A stretch of 64,000 bases of DNA from Siphonodentalium dalli (Eukaryota; Mollusca; Scaphopoda; Gadilida; Siphonodentaliidae): the NCBI GenBank assembly GCA_032622095.1, contig CP136066.1, positions 169,828,664 through 169,892,663 on the forward strand, read 5' to 3'. Both the position numbers and the translations under genes were made by a program. Positions 11,651-24,118 of the stretch are shown here, one piece after another. A model generated the notes under the pieces. That model did no database searches, was not told where the DNA came from, and worked only from the letters and a program-made list of their open reading frames with translations. Every line of letters begins with the position of its first letter. Positions within the stretch are counted from its first letter, which is position 1.

Positions 11651-13457
11651 CTGGGGTCAGTACTATGAAGCATTTTCTTTGTAAAATTCATCAATTGTTT
11701 GTAAGAAATAACAATTTCTCATTCCGCTAATACTATGAACCTACGATTACAAACATAAATCACAAATAGTATGTGTTCTTTGTAACTACACCCATCTCCC
11801 AATCACAAAATTGTTTCGAGTACTATGGAAGTTAATTGAAAGTTATAACGTTAAGGAACGTGACTAGAAGGTCTTCGTATTGTGTGTCCGACATAATTTT
11901 TTCACACCTTAAACCGGATATTCTATGATACGCAGGGACGTGACGACAAGGGGTCGAATCACCCCTTGTGAAAATGTTTTATCAGCTGGAAATCTCAAGT
12001 ACAACACACAGGGACGTCGCGACAAGGGGTTGGGATGGGTGTCTCGCCCCTCCCCAAAAACATTTTGTCAACATGTTCAACAGTTGGAAATTTGACACCT
12101 GACACAACATGGGTTGGAAATTCACAACAACAATAGGTTGAAATTGTTCTCGTAGTTTGATTTCTAGCAAATTATTAGTGGGAATGTGTTGGTTTAGACC
12201 AACATTTGCATATTTTCCTCCTTTGATCAAAAGTTTGCATTGAAATGGCCATTATTTAGAAATTGCCCAACCTTAGGGGGTGTCAACTTGGATGTGAGGT
12301 ACCAGTACGTGTTCTTCGTAACTACTAAAATTTACCAATCGCATGTTATTTTCGAGTAACATGAATGTTTGTTGAAAGTTACAACGTTAAGGAACGTGTC
12401 TAGAAGGTCTTCGCGTATGGGGTGTCAAAAAATAACTTGTCGATTTGCACACCCTTAAACCGGATCATATAGCCATCTCTGATGGACCTAGCGTCTCGCC
12501 CCCCCCCCCCCGACACTTGTGAAAATGTTGTGTGAATGGAAATCTCACGAACAGGGACATGACGATAGTGGTCTTGGTACGATGCCTGGCACGTTACATT
12601 GCAACTGTTCAGAATATAGGGGGCGAGTCGCCACCATCACTGTGTCTCAACGTCTCTGCCCAACGTTGGTGATTGGTGTGGACGGAGTGTCCGTAATGAG
12701 TGATACTTGCGGACTACAGCCAACAGTAGCATGCTACATGCACTTAGCATAATCAACAATATCTCTAAAAATGTTAACGGTGAATGCAGTTTGTCCGATT
12801 TATTTCTTTCTACGCCGGGTATATATACTGCATTTAGCTATTGTGAACCATCCATCTCAAGTACAATCCGCAGGGACGTCGCGACAAGGGGGTTGGGTTG
12901 GGTGTCTCGCCCCCACCCCCGAAAAAAACAAGTCAAACACATAAACCAGAACTTCACTCTCACACAAATGCTAACTTATATGGATAAAATGTACTTATTC
13001 CATGGACACCACAGACTCTTGATACACGATTCCATCGCTATATGGAATTTATAGGCATTTTGTTTTGGTTCAAATGGCGCATATTGAAATTATAGGATAG
13101 ATACCCCATCACCAAACGGAGCCCACATAGCAGCGTCCCTGTCTTGATATATATTATAAGATATCGGAACAGTTTGAAATTATAGAATGACCACCCCTCC
13201 TATAACTGAGAGCATTAAACCCCTGTCACACTCAGGCCGGCGCTTGCACTGCGCTGCAAAAGTACCAAAATATGAGTAACACGCAGGAGGAGCGCCGAAA
13301 ACTGTCCAAAATTGTCAAACTTTTAAAACAAAGTATGCTCCTATTGCGTTCCTACTTTGTCAAGTCTCACACTCTTATTGCGTTCAAGTCGCTGTCATTG
13401 TGATGCTAGTACGTTCTCAATACGTTTGCAAAACGCTCTCTGCGCGGGCGCGGAGAG

Positions 13458-13495
13458 TATAAATAGCGTCTCCTGCGTTCTCCAGTCAGAGTCAG
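13458..13495 (+). promoter_or_regulatory. Candidate TATA-box core promoter inside the GC-rich element
   Basis: TATAAATAG at 13458-13466 is a consensus TATA box, set in GC-rich DNA. CCAGTC (about 13483) and TCAGTT (about 13492) lie 25-35 bases downstream, where an initiator is expected. No protein frame follows, so any transcript would be non-coding or a relic of the autonomous parent element. Confidence 0.4.
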
Positions 13496-13731
13496 TTTTT
13501 AGTTTGTGGGGAATATACCCAACAATCCGCAATTGATTAGCTGTCCGATTAAATCACTGTCACAAACCGCTGCGACCAGGCCGGGGCTTGCATTGCGGTG
13601 TAAAATTATCAAAGCGCCGAGCAAAGCGCACTGAGGTATCCAAGAACCTATTGGTGACGCAGTAACTTCGCAGTTGACACTGGCTAGGACGGGAGAGGGT
13701 CCCCGTGATCGCCTCTGAGCGCCAGAGCGCC

Positions 13732-14141
13732 GCGTTTGTTTTGTGCATGCACAAAACAAGCGCAGAGGTTCGGCGTTCTGACCAGGCGCAGTACCGTCGC
13801 CACGACAGCGCAACGCGAACGGCATGAGCGCCCCGTTGACGTAGCAAAGACGGATACAAGCTACTCGTGGTCGCAGCAAGAATTCATCTGCAATTGCAAT
13901 AAGATTACTACGCCTTGGTCAGAACGCCGAGACTCTGCGCTTGTTTTGTGCATGCACAAAACAAGCGCCGCGTTTTGACAGCGCAACGCGAACGACATGA
14001 GCGCCCCGTTGACGTAGCAAGGACTGATACAAGCTACTCGTGGTCACAGCAAGAATTAATCTGCAACTGCAGTAAGCTTACTACGCCTTGGTCAGAACGC
14101 AGAGCCTCTGCGCTTGTTTTGTGCATGCACAAAACAAGCGC
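13732..14141. repeat. Three copies of a 32-bp palindrome
   Basis: Copies at 13732-13763, 13937-13968 and 14110-14141. The core TTTTGTGCATGCACAAAA is perfectly self-complementary, and the arms extend it to GCGCTTG…CAAGCGC. The first copy has one arm mismatch. Each copy can form a hairpin or cruciform. Confidence 0.9.
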
Positions 14142-14146
14142 GGCGC
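13806..14146 (+). repeat. 173-bp tandem duplication in the GC-rich element
   Basis: 'cagcgcaacgcgaacg' starts at 13806 and again at 13979. The two units continue alike through 'gttgacgtagcaa', 'gctactcgtggtc' and 'cgccttggtcagaacgc' and each runs into the palindrome. Confidence 0.85.
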
Positions 14147-14739
14147 TCTGGTGCCTATGGGCGACCATGGAGACCCTCGCCCGTCGTAGCCAGTGTCTAC
14201 TGCGTCACCAATCGGTTCTTGGAGACCTTAGTGCGTTTAGGTGTGCGCTTTGATACTTTTGCAGCGCAATGCAAGCGCCGACCTGAGTGTGACAGGGGCT
14301 TTTTTAGTGCGTCCCTGCTTCGATCCTGTGATGGACACACCCCCTCCGATAAAACGGAGCCACGTCCCTGCTTCGATGTGTTATGATAAGAGGGACGATT
14401 CAGTTTGAAACCATAGAATGGGCACAATATATATAATGTTGTATTATCAAAATAATATTTGGTTTTCACAAATTGTTGTAATTTGTGAATACAATGATAC
14501 CAAATTAGTTGTAGTACTCGATATCACAAACATGGGTACTTACATACACAATTTACAAAAGGACAATTTATTGGTTAACTTTGGGCAGACAAGTGGTCAT
14601 CAACTTAGCAATCCGTGTACCGATTGGATAGCTCTGATCAGCGATCAACCCCTCAACTTATGATTGGTTAATTCTTTTGTAACTCAGGCTTGCCGTGATT
14701 CAAAATATTGTGAATCACTCACAGGCAACAGCTTGCCCG

Positions 14740-17002
14740 GGGTCAATACTATGAAGCGTTTTCTTTGTAAGAATCTACAATTGTTTGTAAGAAATAACAA
14801 GTTATCATTCCGCTAATACTATGAACCTACGATTACAAACATAAATCACAAATAGTACGTGTTCTTTGTATTTACAAACATCTCCCAATCACAAATAATG
14901 TTCGAGTACTATGAAAGTTAATTGAAAGTTATAACGTTGAGGAACGTGATTAGAAGGTCTTCGTATTGTATGTCCAACATAAATTTTCAGTTTTCGCACC
15001 CTAAACCCGGATAATATACCCATCTATGATACGCAGGGATGTTGCGACAAGGGGGTTGCGTTATGTTTCTCGCCCCCCCCAAACATTTTGTCAACATGTT
15101 CAACAGTTGGACATTTGATACCTGAAACAACATGAATTGGCAATTTTACAACAACAATAGGTTAAACTTGTTCTCTTATTTTGTTTTTCCAACAATTTAT
15201 TAGAGGGCATGTGTTTGTTTTAGACCAACATTGAATTTTTACCTCCTTTGGTCAAAAGTTTGGATTGAAATGGCCTATATTTAGAAATTGTCAAACCTTA
15301 GGGTGTGTCAGCTTGGATGTGAGGTAGCAGTATGTATTCCTTGTAACTACTAAAATTACCCAATTTAACTTGTCTAGAAGGTCTATATAACGTGTCAAAC
15401 ATAAAGTGTCGATGTTCACACCCTTAAACCGGACCATATAACCATCTCTGATTCAATCGCTATGTGGAATTTATAGGCAATTTTTATTATTCAAAGGGTG
15501 GATATTGAAATTATAGGATGGACACCCATTCACCAAACGGAGCCCATATAGCCACGTCCCTATTACAATATATCGGAGCAGTTTGAAATTATAAAATGAC
15601 CACCCCTCCTATAACGGAGAGCCTCAGTACGTCCCTGCTTCGATACTGTGATGGACACCCCCTGATAAAATGGAGCCACGTTCCTGCCTCGATGTGTTAT
15701 GATAAGAGTAGCGGATCAGTTTGAAATCATAGGATGGGCACAATATATATAATGTTATACCATCAAATTAATATTTTGTTTTCACAAACTGAATGGTTGT
15801 AATTTGTGAAAACAATGATACCAAATTGGTTGTAGTACTCGATATTACACCGACTTGTACTTACATACACACTCTACAAAAACGAGCAGTTTATTAGTTA
15901 ACTTTGCGCAGAAAAGTGGTCATCAACTAAGCAATCCGTGTGCCGATTGGATAGCTCTGATAAGCGATCAATCTCTCAACTTATGATTGGTTAATTCTTT
16001 TATAACTTTGGCTTGTCGTGATTCAATATATTGTGAATAACTCACAGGTAAATGTTTGCCCGTAAGCAATCTACAATAATCAACAGTTGATACTTGTGAA
16101 ATTTGCGAGATTTTGTTAGCTCATCGTTTCATAGTACCGGCGATATCACTAATCACAAAATAATAGCACGCATTGTATCTTTCCCATAGAAATTGTTGTC
16201 AGTTGTTTTAGCTCTGCATGTCCGTCTAATTTGAACTGGGTATTCAGATAACACTGCTAACGGGTGGATGTGAGCAGAGTGTTGAGTTAGTTTTTTCTAC
16301 GTTTTTGGGGTTTCACCCCTTGCCCAGTCTAAGGTGTTACAATAATTGATATACATGTATAACACTCGCAGCATATCGGGTGCATATGAAATTTAGATGT
16401 GGACACTCCTCCTCTCAACAGAAAAAGTAGCAACATATTCGGACAAAGGGACGTCACGATTGAGTGTGCATGGGCTGTCCACCTTTAATTTTCCAACTGC
16501 ATCCCGGCATTGAACAAGTTATATCTGATGGACATTTAGACCATAAATTTCAACAAAAGTCAAAAATATGCTAGTGAATCAGACTGAATGGTCTCCAAAC
16601 ACAGTACTCACATATTATTGGTTGTGAAATTAAACAATAATGACAACGTGAGCTTGTATGTGGTGTAAAATGTTTGTGTCAACCTATTGGTATGAAATTT
16701 CCAACTGTTGAGAAATATTTTGACCAAAGTTGGGGGCACCCACCAAGCCGTCCAACACCCCACATGTCACACCCCGGCGTCGCCGCGTCCCTATTAGGAC
16801 GAAATGTATTGTCGGGAGACGATAAAATTAACTATTAAACTATTAATAATATGTTTGTATATTCATAATTTAGTATACAAATAATACGGCTAAATTTTCC
16901 ATGTACTATGAAACCACTGTGATAGTTAACACAAATTTGTAATTACAAATTAATAAATACTATTTGTATTTACAGGTATAAAATTGTTCATAGTATTGAC
17001 CC
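14740..17002 (+). mobile_element. Complete GGGTC-family element B (2,263 bp)
   Basis: Starts GGGTCAATACTATGAA (14740) and ends TTCATAGTATTGACCC (17002), a perfect 16-bp terminal inverted repeat. It is flanked by CCG on both sides (14737-14739 and 17003-17005). Its own interior at about 16060 ('gtttgcccgtaagcaatc') preserves the unoccupied form of the site where it sits inside element A. Subterminal motifs TACTATGAA and long runs of 'tttgtaattacaaa' type recur. No coding frame of note, so it is non-autonomous. Confidence 0.82.
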
Positions 17003-18979
17003 CCGTTAGCAATCTACAATAATCAATAGTTGATCTTTGTGAAATTTGTGAGATTTTGTACAGCTCATCGTTTCATATATAGTACCGGTGATATTACTAA
17101 TCACAAAATAATAGCACGTATTGTTACTTTCCCGTAGTAATCGTGTGTCAGTTATTTTAACTTCCACATGTCCGTCTAATTTGAACTAGGTGTTCAGACA
17201 ACACTGGTAACGGGTGAATGAGAGCAGAGTGGTGAGTTAATTTTTTCCCTACGTATTAGGGGTTTCACCCCTCTCCCAGTCTAAGGTATAACAATAATTT
17301 ATACCCATCTCGTAGCATATCGGTTGCATATGAAATTTAGATGTGGACACTCCTCCCCTCAACTGAAAAAGTAACAGCATATTTGGACACAGGACATGAC
17401 TAGTGAGTGTTCATGGGCTGTCCACCTTTAATTATTCAACTGCATCCATTGAACAAGACCAAACTCCCTGTTTTGCAAAATTAAATGTGTACACATTGGG
17501 TTGGAAGTTTCGAGCTGATACATAAAGCTTTCCGTCTGTTAAAATTTATAACCTGATACCTGCAATAGTTTGGAGAAGTTATATCTGATGGCCATTTATA
17601 ACATAATTTTCAACAAAAGTCTAAAATAGGCTAGTGATTCAGACTAAATGGTCTCCAAACACATTTCTCACTTATTAGTACAGCGGCAAAACGCCAAAAG
17701 TGGTCGGGTACCCCTACCCACGGTAGAACAAGTTAACACCAACTTTTTTTGAAGGAGAAATATATACTGTAGACGAAAATGATAGTGAAAAATAACGGAA
17801 TTGGTTGTGGCTATTCTCAAATCGACGATGAACGATACCCACCAGTGACTTTCCCCAGAAATTAACGATTTTGGTAAAGTGAGCCCTGCGGTTATGTCCT
17901 AAGTTATTTACCCCACATTGTAGGCGTTAAAATGACTACAGCATACCATATATGTACCTGATATGCCAGAAGTGTTGGTTAATTTGGATTTTCGTGCCAT
18001 TTGGAGCCGAAACATTTATTTTTTGTTGAAAAATCGCTCTTTTTCAAAAAGAATATAGATGTCGAACATTATCATTCAAACGGATATTGCAATAATATTG
18101 AAATATTTAGGTTATATTGTGTATTAGTTATCTATCAAGCATATGAAGAAAGAAGTTAACAAACATTTTGAACGGTTTGCGAGATATTGGATTTTAGCTA
18201 CCCCTCCCCCAAACACGTTTTTGGTCGAAAAAAATACATACTTTTGATAATGACATTACAAACATTTTCGAATTGATGTGAATGGAACCCAATATGAATC
18301 TTGTACTGAAAGCGTTGTCCAGAGATGCCGTTTAATCGATTACAGATGTGTTCAGGCTTTCTGACCCCCAGTTACAACAACAATTATTTTATTGATAACA
18401 GTTAATTTTACATGCATCAACATTGATGTTAAGTACTAAAACCTTTGTTATAAACAATAGGTGACCAACTATATAATTCATATGGCTCAGTAGTTATCTG
18501 GACATCACAAATAGCAAGAATTTGACAGAAATTGTCAACGGTTTTCAAGATATTGGAATTAGGTACCGCTCCCCCGGACGCGATTTGGTAGAGAAACTAC
18601 ATATTTAAGACAAAAAGACAGACCTTTCTAAATTATTCTAATGAGCATCTAATCATTATTCGTGTGATGAAAACCTGATCCGTAGACACCGCGAGCCTGG
18701 TTTTAGATGACCTCTGGTTTCCAATCAAACCCCCAGTTACAACAACAACAAAATATTTTATTTATGACATGTAATTTTATATTAACACATATCGACTTTG
18801 AGCAACTGAAGTATTTGTTCTAAACGACACATAATATAGACTAACAGAATCATACAGAACAAAATCATTATTGCTGCCCCGCCCTATAAGACGTCCTGAA
18901 CACACCACGAACTGAACAAAATATGATCTCAGTATTAAGAATCATGTAATTATAAAGGACAATTACATAAGGGAATATA

Positions 18980-21400
18980 CAATGTTTATGGATGGGTTTG
19001 TTCCCGAAACAGTGTGGCACTTTGCTTGGCAAATATTAAGGGCGAATTTGCTATATTTTTCAAGAGCACTCTACCAAATTTAAAGACTTCAACGAAATAC
19101 GAAATTAAGCTATATGATCTCTAATTCTCTATATTAACCGAGAGTGTGACGGGAATGTAGTTCTATCAGAGAATACATAATTTATATGGATGGGTTGTGC
19201 GTGTGTCGCTTTACACAAAGTGGCTGATAAATAAGAAAGACGAATTTGCTGTTTTAGGCCCACTTACACAATTGAAGTGTTAAAGTTGAACAACTCACGA
19301 ACTGGAATGATTGCTGTAAACATTAACTGAGGATGTGGGCAAAAATAGTAATATCGGGGCGCATACATGGTGTTGATTGGTGGGTTGGTTGGATCCCGAA
19401 AGCCTTTAGAACTTTACGAAAATCGGATGGCAAACTCCAAAGGCGAATATTTTTTTTTTTGTGGGACCCCTTTATATGCCCATTTAAATTCTTGAACACA
19501 CAATGCGCCGAATATTCATGCTTTTATTATTAAATCACAGTGTGAACGAAAGGTAATGCTTTCAGGCAGTATACATGTTATATGGGTAGTTTGGTTCCCA
19601 AAATCCCAGGGTACTTTACAAAAGACGGCTGGCAAAAACCAAAGCTGAATATTTTCTTTGAGCATCCTACCCCATTTAAAGTCTTAAACACACTAATGGA
19701 TGGACACGTTCTCAATATTAACTGGGGTCTGGACAAATGGTATGTAATTAAGGAAATATACCTCTTCGTTGCACGATGGTGGGTTGGCTGGCTTCCCAAT
19801 GTCTGGGGAACTTTACAAAAAGTGGCTAGCAAAGAGAAGGCGAAATCTCACTGTTTTGGTTACCCATAACCCTTCGAAACTCTTTAGCATACACTGAACC
19901 GAATCTATATGCTCTCATGTATTATTTACAATTTGCATGGGTGGTTTTGTTCTCGAAATCCTGGAACACTTCACAAAAGGCGGCTGGCAAATACGAAATG
20001 TAATGTGTTAGGCAACACTACCCCATTTGCAGTCTTGGGACACACAATGAACCGAAAGGATGTGCTCCCATTATTAACTGCGTGTGTAGAGAAATGGACG
20101 CTACATAAAGAGTATAGTATACCAGGGTCTTGAATGTCTGGGTCACTTTACAAAAAGTTGTTGATGAAAGAGAAAGGCGAATATTCACTGTTTTGGGGGT
20201 CCCCATTAACCCATTTAATATCTTGATCAGAGCATGAACTGAAGTTATATTCTCTCATACTTAGCTGAGTGTGTGATCGAAAGGTATTGCTGTCATGGAA
20301 TTATTAATTAATATATGGGTGATTTTGGTTCCCTCGAAATCCTGGAACACTTTACAAAAAGCGGCTGGCAAACAAGAAGGCGAATTGTCTATGTATTGAG
20401 GACCCCACTATCAAACTTGAAGTCTTAACAAAATGATATGCTCTCACTGTTAACTGAATGTGTGGACAAATGGGATTATTATCTGGCAATACGAATCTGT
20501 TATGTATGAGATGGTTCCCGATAGCCTATGGCACTTTACAACAAATGGTCAGCAAATGAAAGGGCTAAATTTTACTCTCAGGGGACTCCATCCCTATCTG
20601 AAGTCTTGAACGCAACACTAGCTCAAGGCATAAGCTATCCATATTACCCGAGATTGTGGCCGAATGGCAATGGTCTCGCGAGCCCGCCGTTCGCGAGAAC
20701 ACCGTGGCACCTTACATAAAGCAGATGGCAAACGATGAAGGCGAATTTTAAGGGACCCCTACCCCATGTAAACCATTGAACCTACCACGAATTGAATGGA
20801 TGTACCCTCATGGTCAAACGACAGTATGGACAAATGGCTATTCTATAAAGAAATACACAATTGTTATATAATGCGATTTTTCAATGTTTGTATTACCCCC
20901 TTCCCAATTTGAAGACTAGAACACACTACGGATTGGAACGATGTCATCATTGACTGCGTGTATGGACAATGGCGAGTTAATTGTACAAGGACGTAAACAA
21001 TGTAAATAGATGGATTTGGGTTCTGAAAGAATGAGCACTAAACGAAAAGTGACTGGAAAATAAGAAAGGAAAATTTTTGAGGACCCCTACTTTATTTGAA
21101 GTCTTGGGAGACAGCATATGGTGAAATGATATGACCCCAATATTAATTGAGGGCTTGACCAAAGGTTAGTTTTTATCAGAATATACATATGTGTTGGTTC
21201 CCGAAAGTCTGCATCATGTGGCACTCCACAACAAGCGGCTGGCAAATGTCCACTGTTGTATGTACCCCTACCCTATTTGAGGTCTTGAACACATCATGTA
21301 CTAAAGGGATTATGAAATCAATATCAACATATATTGTGGCCGAAACTATGCGATATATAAGTATGTGGTAGTTCTATCCGGAGGTAAACAATTTATCTGG
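18980..21400 (+). repeat. About 12 diverged repeats of roughly 200 bp in the long-TIR element
   Basis: A recurring theme of 'ggtt-cccgaaa-cctgg-acactttacaaaa-gcggctggcaaa-aagaaggcgaatttt', then 'acccca-tttgaagtcttgaacacac', appears near 18985, 19180, 19370, 19590, 19780, 19935, 20130, 20320, 20515, 20700, 21010 and 21190. Spacing is uneven, and the copies differ by many substitutions and indels, so the array is old. Confidence 0.8.
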
Positions 21401-22039
21401 GGGGGAGATTGTATGGGGAAAATTAGGATGTAATCCAGTTGTAACTGATTGGATACAATGATATACACATAGTTTCGTTGGAGCTGATTGGACGCAATGC
21501 TACACAGATAATGTTGTTTTCGTCATTTATACGCCCGTCGCCGTGAGATTGCAGACGATCTGGAGGTGCTAAATTTCGCGCTCAGCAGGGTTTCAATGCT
21601 TTTCACGAAGTTTTAACAAATGACAGCATTATGGAAATCGCTTTGTTTTGGAGATAAATGTCTGAACCCCGTCAACTATTTTAATATTTTCGCGCTGACT
21701 GAGTTGCTGTACATAAAAAGAGTATTTCTGATAAAATTACATTCAGTATGGCGCATAGCAGTTCAGTCTTAGGACCACTGTATTCCAAAAAGTAATGATA
21801 TGCTTTTTCTATTTGCCAGAATGACAGATAGGGGACGTTTTAATGTGATTACTCAATTGGCCATAGTTCAAACTACTGCATTTCAATCTTAAACGCGAAT
21901 GGAGTACTTGTGCATCTATACGTCAGACATGCTGGGTTATCCAGCTGTCCAATTATTGTAATCTCTGTATTCCATTATTGTTTTTTTGAGAATAAAATAT
22001 TGATTGGTTGATTGATATGCGACACTTATTGTATGTAAT
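21401..22039 (+). other. Spacer in the long-TIR element, possible LINE 3' end
   Basis: Near 21990 'aataaaatattgattggttg' followed by ATTGAT resembles the tail of a short retroelement. No coding match upstream was recognised, so this is only a suggestion. Confidence 0.3.
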
Positions 22040-23857
22040 AGCAAATAAAATGCGTTGTTGTTGTAATTTGGGGTCTGGAAGCCTGAACACGTCTTTAATC
22101 ACTTAAGCAATCTCCCCGGGCTCAATTTTCAGCAAAATAATTATGTTGGGTCCCAGTATGATCAATTGGGAAATTTGGTAATGTTCTGAAAAAAAATATG
22201 TAATTTTTCGACCAAAAAACGTGTTTGGGGGAGGTGTAGCTAAAATCCATTATTTCGCAAATTGTTCTAAATTTCTGTTAACTTCTTTCTGCACATGCTT
22301 GGCAGATAACTGCATCACCATAAGAATTAAATATTTGGGCATTATAACAATATCCATTTGAATGATAATGTTCGAACAATAATATTTTTGTGAAAAAGTG
22401 TGATTTTTCAGCAAAAAATAAATATTTTGGCTCCAAATGGCAGTAAAATCTAAATTAACCAACACTTTTTTTCAAATCAGGTAGAAGTATGGTATGTTGT
22501 AGTAATTATAACCCGAACAATATGGGCAAATAGGCTAGGAGACAGCCACAGAGCTCGCTTGACCAAAATCGTTAATTTCTGGAAAAAGTCACTGGAGGGT
22601 ATCGCTCATCGTCGATTTGACAATAGCCACCACCTATTCCGTTATTTTTCAATTTCTGTCAAATTCTTTCTTCTTGTGTTGTCCAGATAAATACTGAGCC
22701 ATATGTTATATAGTTGGTCACGTTGTTCATAACAAAGGTTTTAGTACTTAAGTTCGATGTTAATGCATGCAAAATTTACTGTTATCAATAAAATAATTGT
22801 TGTTGGTGTAACTGGTGGTCGGAAAGCCTGAACACATCTGTAATCGATTAAACGGCTTCTATGGACAACACTTTCAGTACAAGATTCATATTGGGTCCCA
22901 TTCACATCAATTCAAAAATGTTTGTAATGACATTATCAAAAATATGTATTTTTTTCGACCAAAAACGTGTTTGGGGTAGGGGTAGCTAAAATCCAATATC
23001 TCGCAAACCGTTCAAAATTGTTCTTAACTTCTTCCTTCATATGCTTGATAGATAACTACTACACCATATGACCCAAATATTTCAATATTATTGCAATATA
23101 CGTTTGAATGATAATGTTCGACAAAATATAATATTTTTGAAAAAGAGTGATTTTTCAATAAAAAATAAATGTTTCGGCTCCAAATGGCACGAAAATCCAA
23201 ATTAACCAACACTTCTTGCATATCAGGTACAAATATGGTATGCTGTAGACATTTTAACACCAACAATGTGGGCAAATATCTTAGGACATAGCCGCAGGGC
23301 TCACTTTACCAAAATTGTTAATTTCTGGGAAAAGTCACTGGTGGGTATCGTTCATCGTCAATTTTTCGTAAAGAGTATATATTTCTCCTTTAAATAAAGT
23401 TAGTTTTAACTTGTTCTACCGTGGGTAGGGTATCTCGAAAACTAGAGCTCTTTTTCGATTTGGCCGCTGTACTATATTATTGGTTGTGAAATTAAACAAT
23501 GAGGACAATGTGAGCTTGTATGTAGTGTAAAATGTTTGGGTCAACCCAATATTTTGACCAAAATCGGGGGCCCCCACCAAGCCTTTCAGCACCCCACCTG
23601 TCACCCCTCGCGTCGTCGTGTCCATGTTAGGCCGAAATGGTATGGTCGGGAGACGACAACAATGAACTATTAAACTATTAATAATATGTTTGTATCTTCA
23701 TACTTTATTGTACAAATAATACGGCTCAATTTTCCCTGTACTATGAAACCACTGTGATATTGGACACAAATTTCTTACAAATTTGTAAATACTATTTGTA
23801 TTTACAGGTATAAAATTGTTCATAGTATTGATCCCAGCAATCATGTTGTGATCACAA

Positions 23858-24110
23858 TTATCCGCGACACAAGACTTCACACAGCCCTGTATACAGATCT
23901 ACACCAATATAAACCCACCCTGAGCCAATTCCGTTTAATCTTCCCCATTCAGTAATATAACTCAAAAAGCTTCTTAAAGGTGGGCACTCCCAAACGTTAT
24001 GTAGTATGTCCCCAGTCGCAGTGCCACAACGGGTATATTGATCGTTTCGTTCGTTATTGATTATTTTGAGGATGTGTTTCGTGGAAAGTAATATATGATT
24101 TATTTTATAC
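23858..24110 (-). pseudogene. L1/Tx1-type LINE C-terminal fragment
   Basis: Minus-strand reading from about 24110 to a stop at 23858 gives a 'WYKI…HILL' segment, then 'RCGTATGDILHNVWECP' and an 'LRSFLSYITEW' segment. This matches the known L1/Tx1 pattern (RWY-TP…CWRCG…GT..H..W.CP…FW). The first Cys of the zinc-like motif is replaced (YTRCG). It is cut by element A at 23835 and by the repeat that starts near 24119. It is a short dead fragment. Confidence 0.7.
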
Positions 24111-24118
24111 CACAGTCA

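Larger units (their letters stand above)
13220..14298 (+). mobile_element. GC-rich 1,079-bp TIR element inside element A
   Basis: Left end CCCCTGTCACACTCAGG (13220-) and right end (…14298) form a 45-bp TIR with two mismatches. Comparison with element B at 15601-15640 shows that the whole block is extra. GC content is far above the surroundings. There is a second, diverged copy of the left terminus at about 13557, and 13557-13763 is an inverted copy of 14110-14298. The centre holds a 173-bp tandem duplication. The open frames here are by-products of the GC-rich repeats. No clear target duplication; superfamily unknown. Confidence 0.78.
17678..23472 (+). mobile_element. 5.8-kb long-TIR (foldback-like) element inside element A
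   Basis: Ends are GTACAGCGGC (17678) and GCCGCTGTAC (23472). Behind them the two sides remain inverted copies for more than 1 kb: 17678-18550 matches 22640-23472 in reverse, including 'acccacggtagaacaagtta' and 'cgtttttggtcgaaaaaa'. The right arm holds two diverged tandem units (about 22040-22770 and 22790-23472), and the left arm also shows a weaker second unit. Element B has the uninterrupted target ('ctcacatattattggttg'). The target duplication is imperfect (TTATTA / TATATTA). No transposase frame seen. Confidence 0.75.
11654..23835 (+). mobile_element. GGGTC-family element A, host of several nested insertions
   Basis: Begins GGGTCAGTACTATGAAG at 11654, directly after the CTG duplication of element X, and ends TTCATAGTATTGATCCC at 23835. 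Its own sequence is 11654-14739, 17003-17677 and 23473-23835. The gaps are the GC-rich element (13220-14298), element B (14740-17002) and the long-TIR element (17678-23472). This reading is supported because element B is an uninterrupted relative that aligns across each insertion point. The phrase GCAGGGACGT followed by CGACAAGGGG recurs (11933, 12008, 12871). No clean target duplication remains (CTG versus AGC). Confidence 0.7.

Noticed and set aside
13499-14386. Several open frames of 80-126 residues on both strands
   Set aside because: By-products of a GC-rich inverted and tandem repeat. The same peptide pieces recur in different frames.
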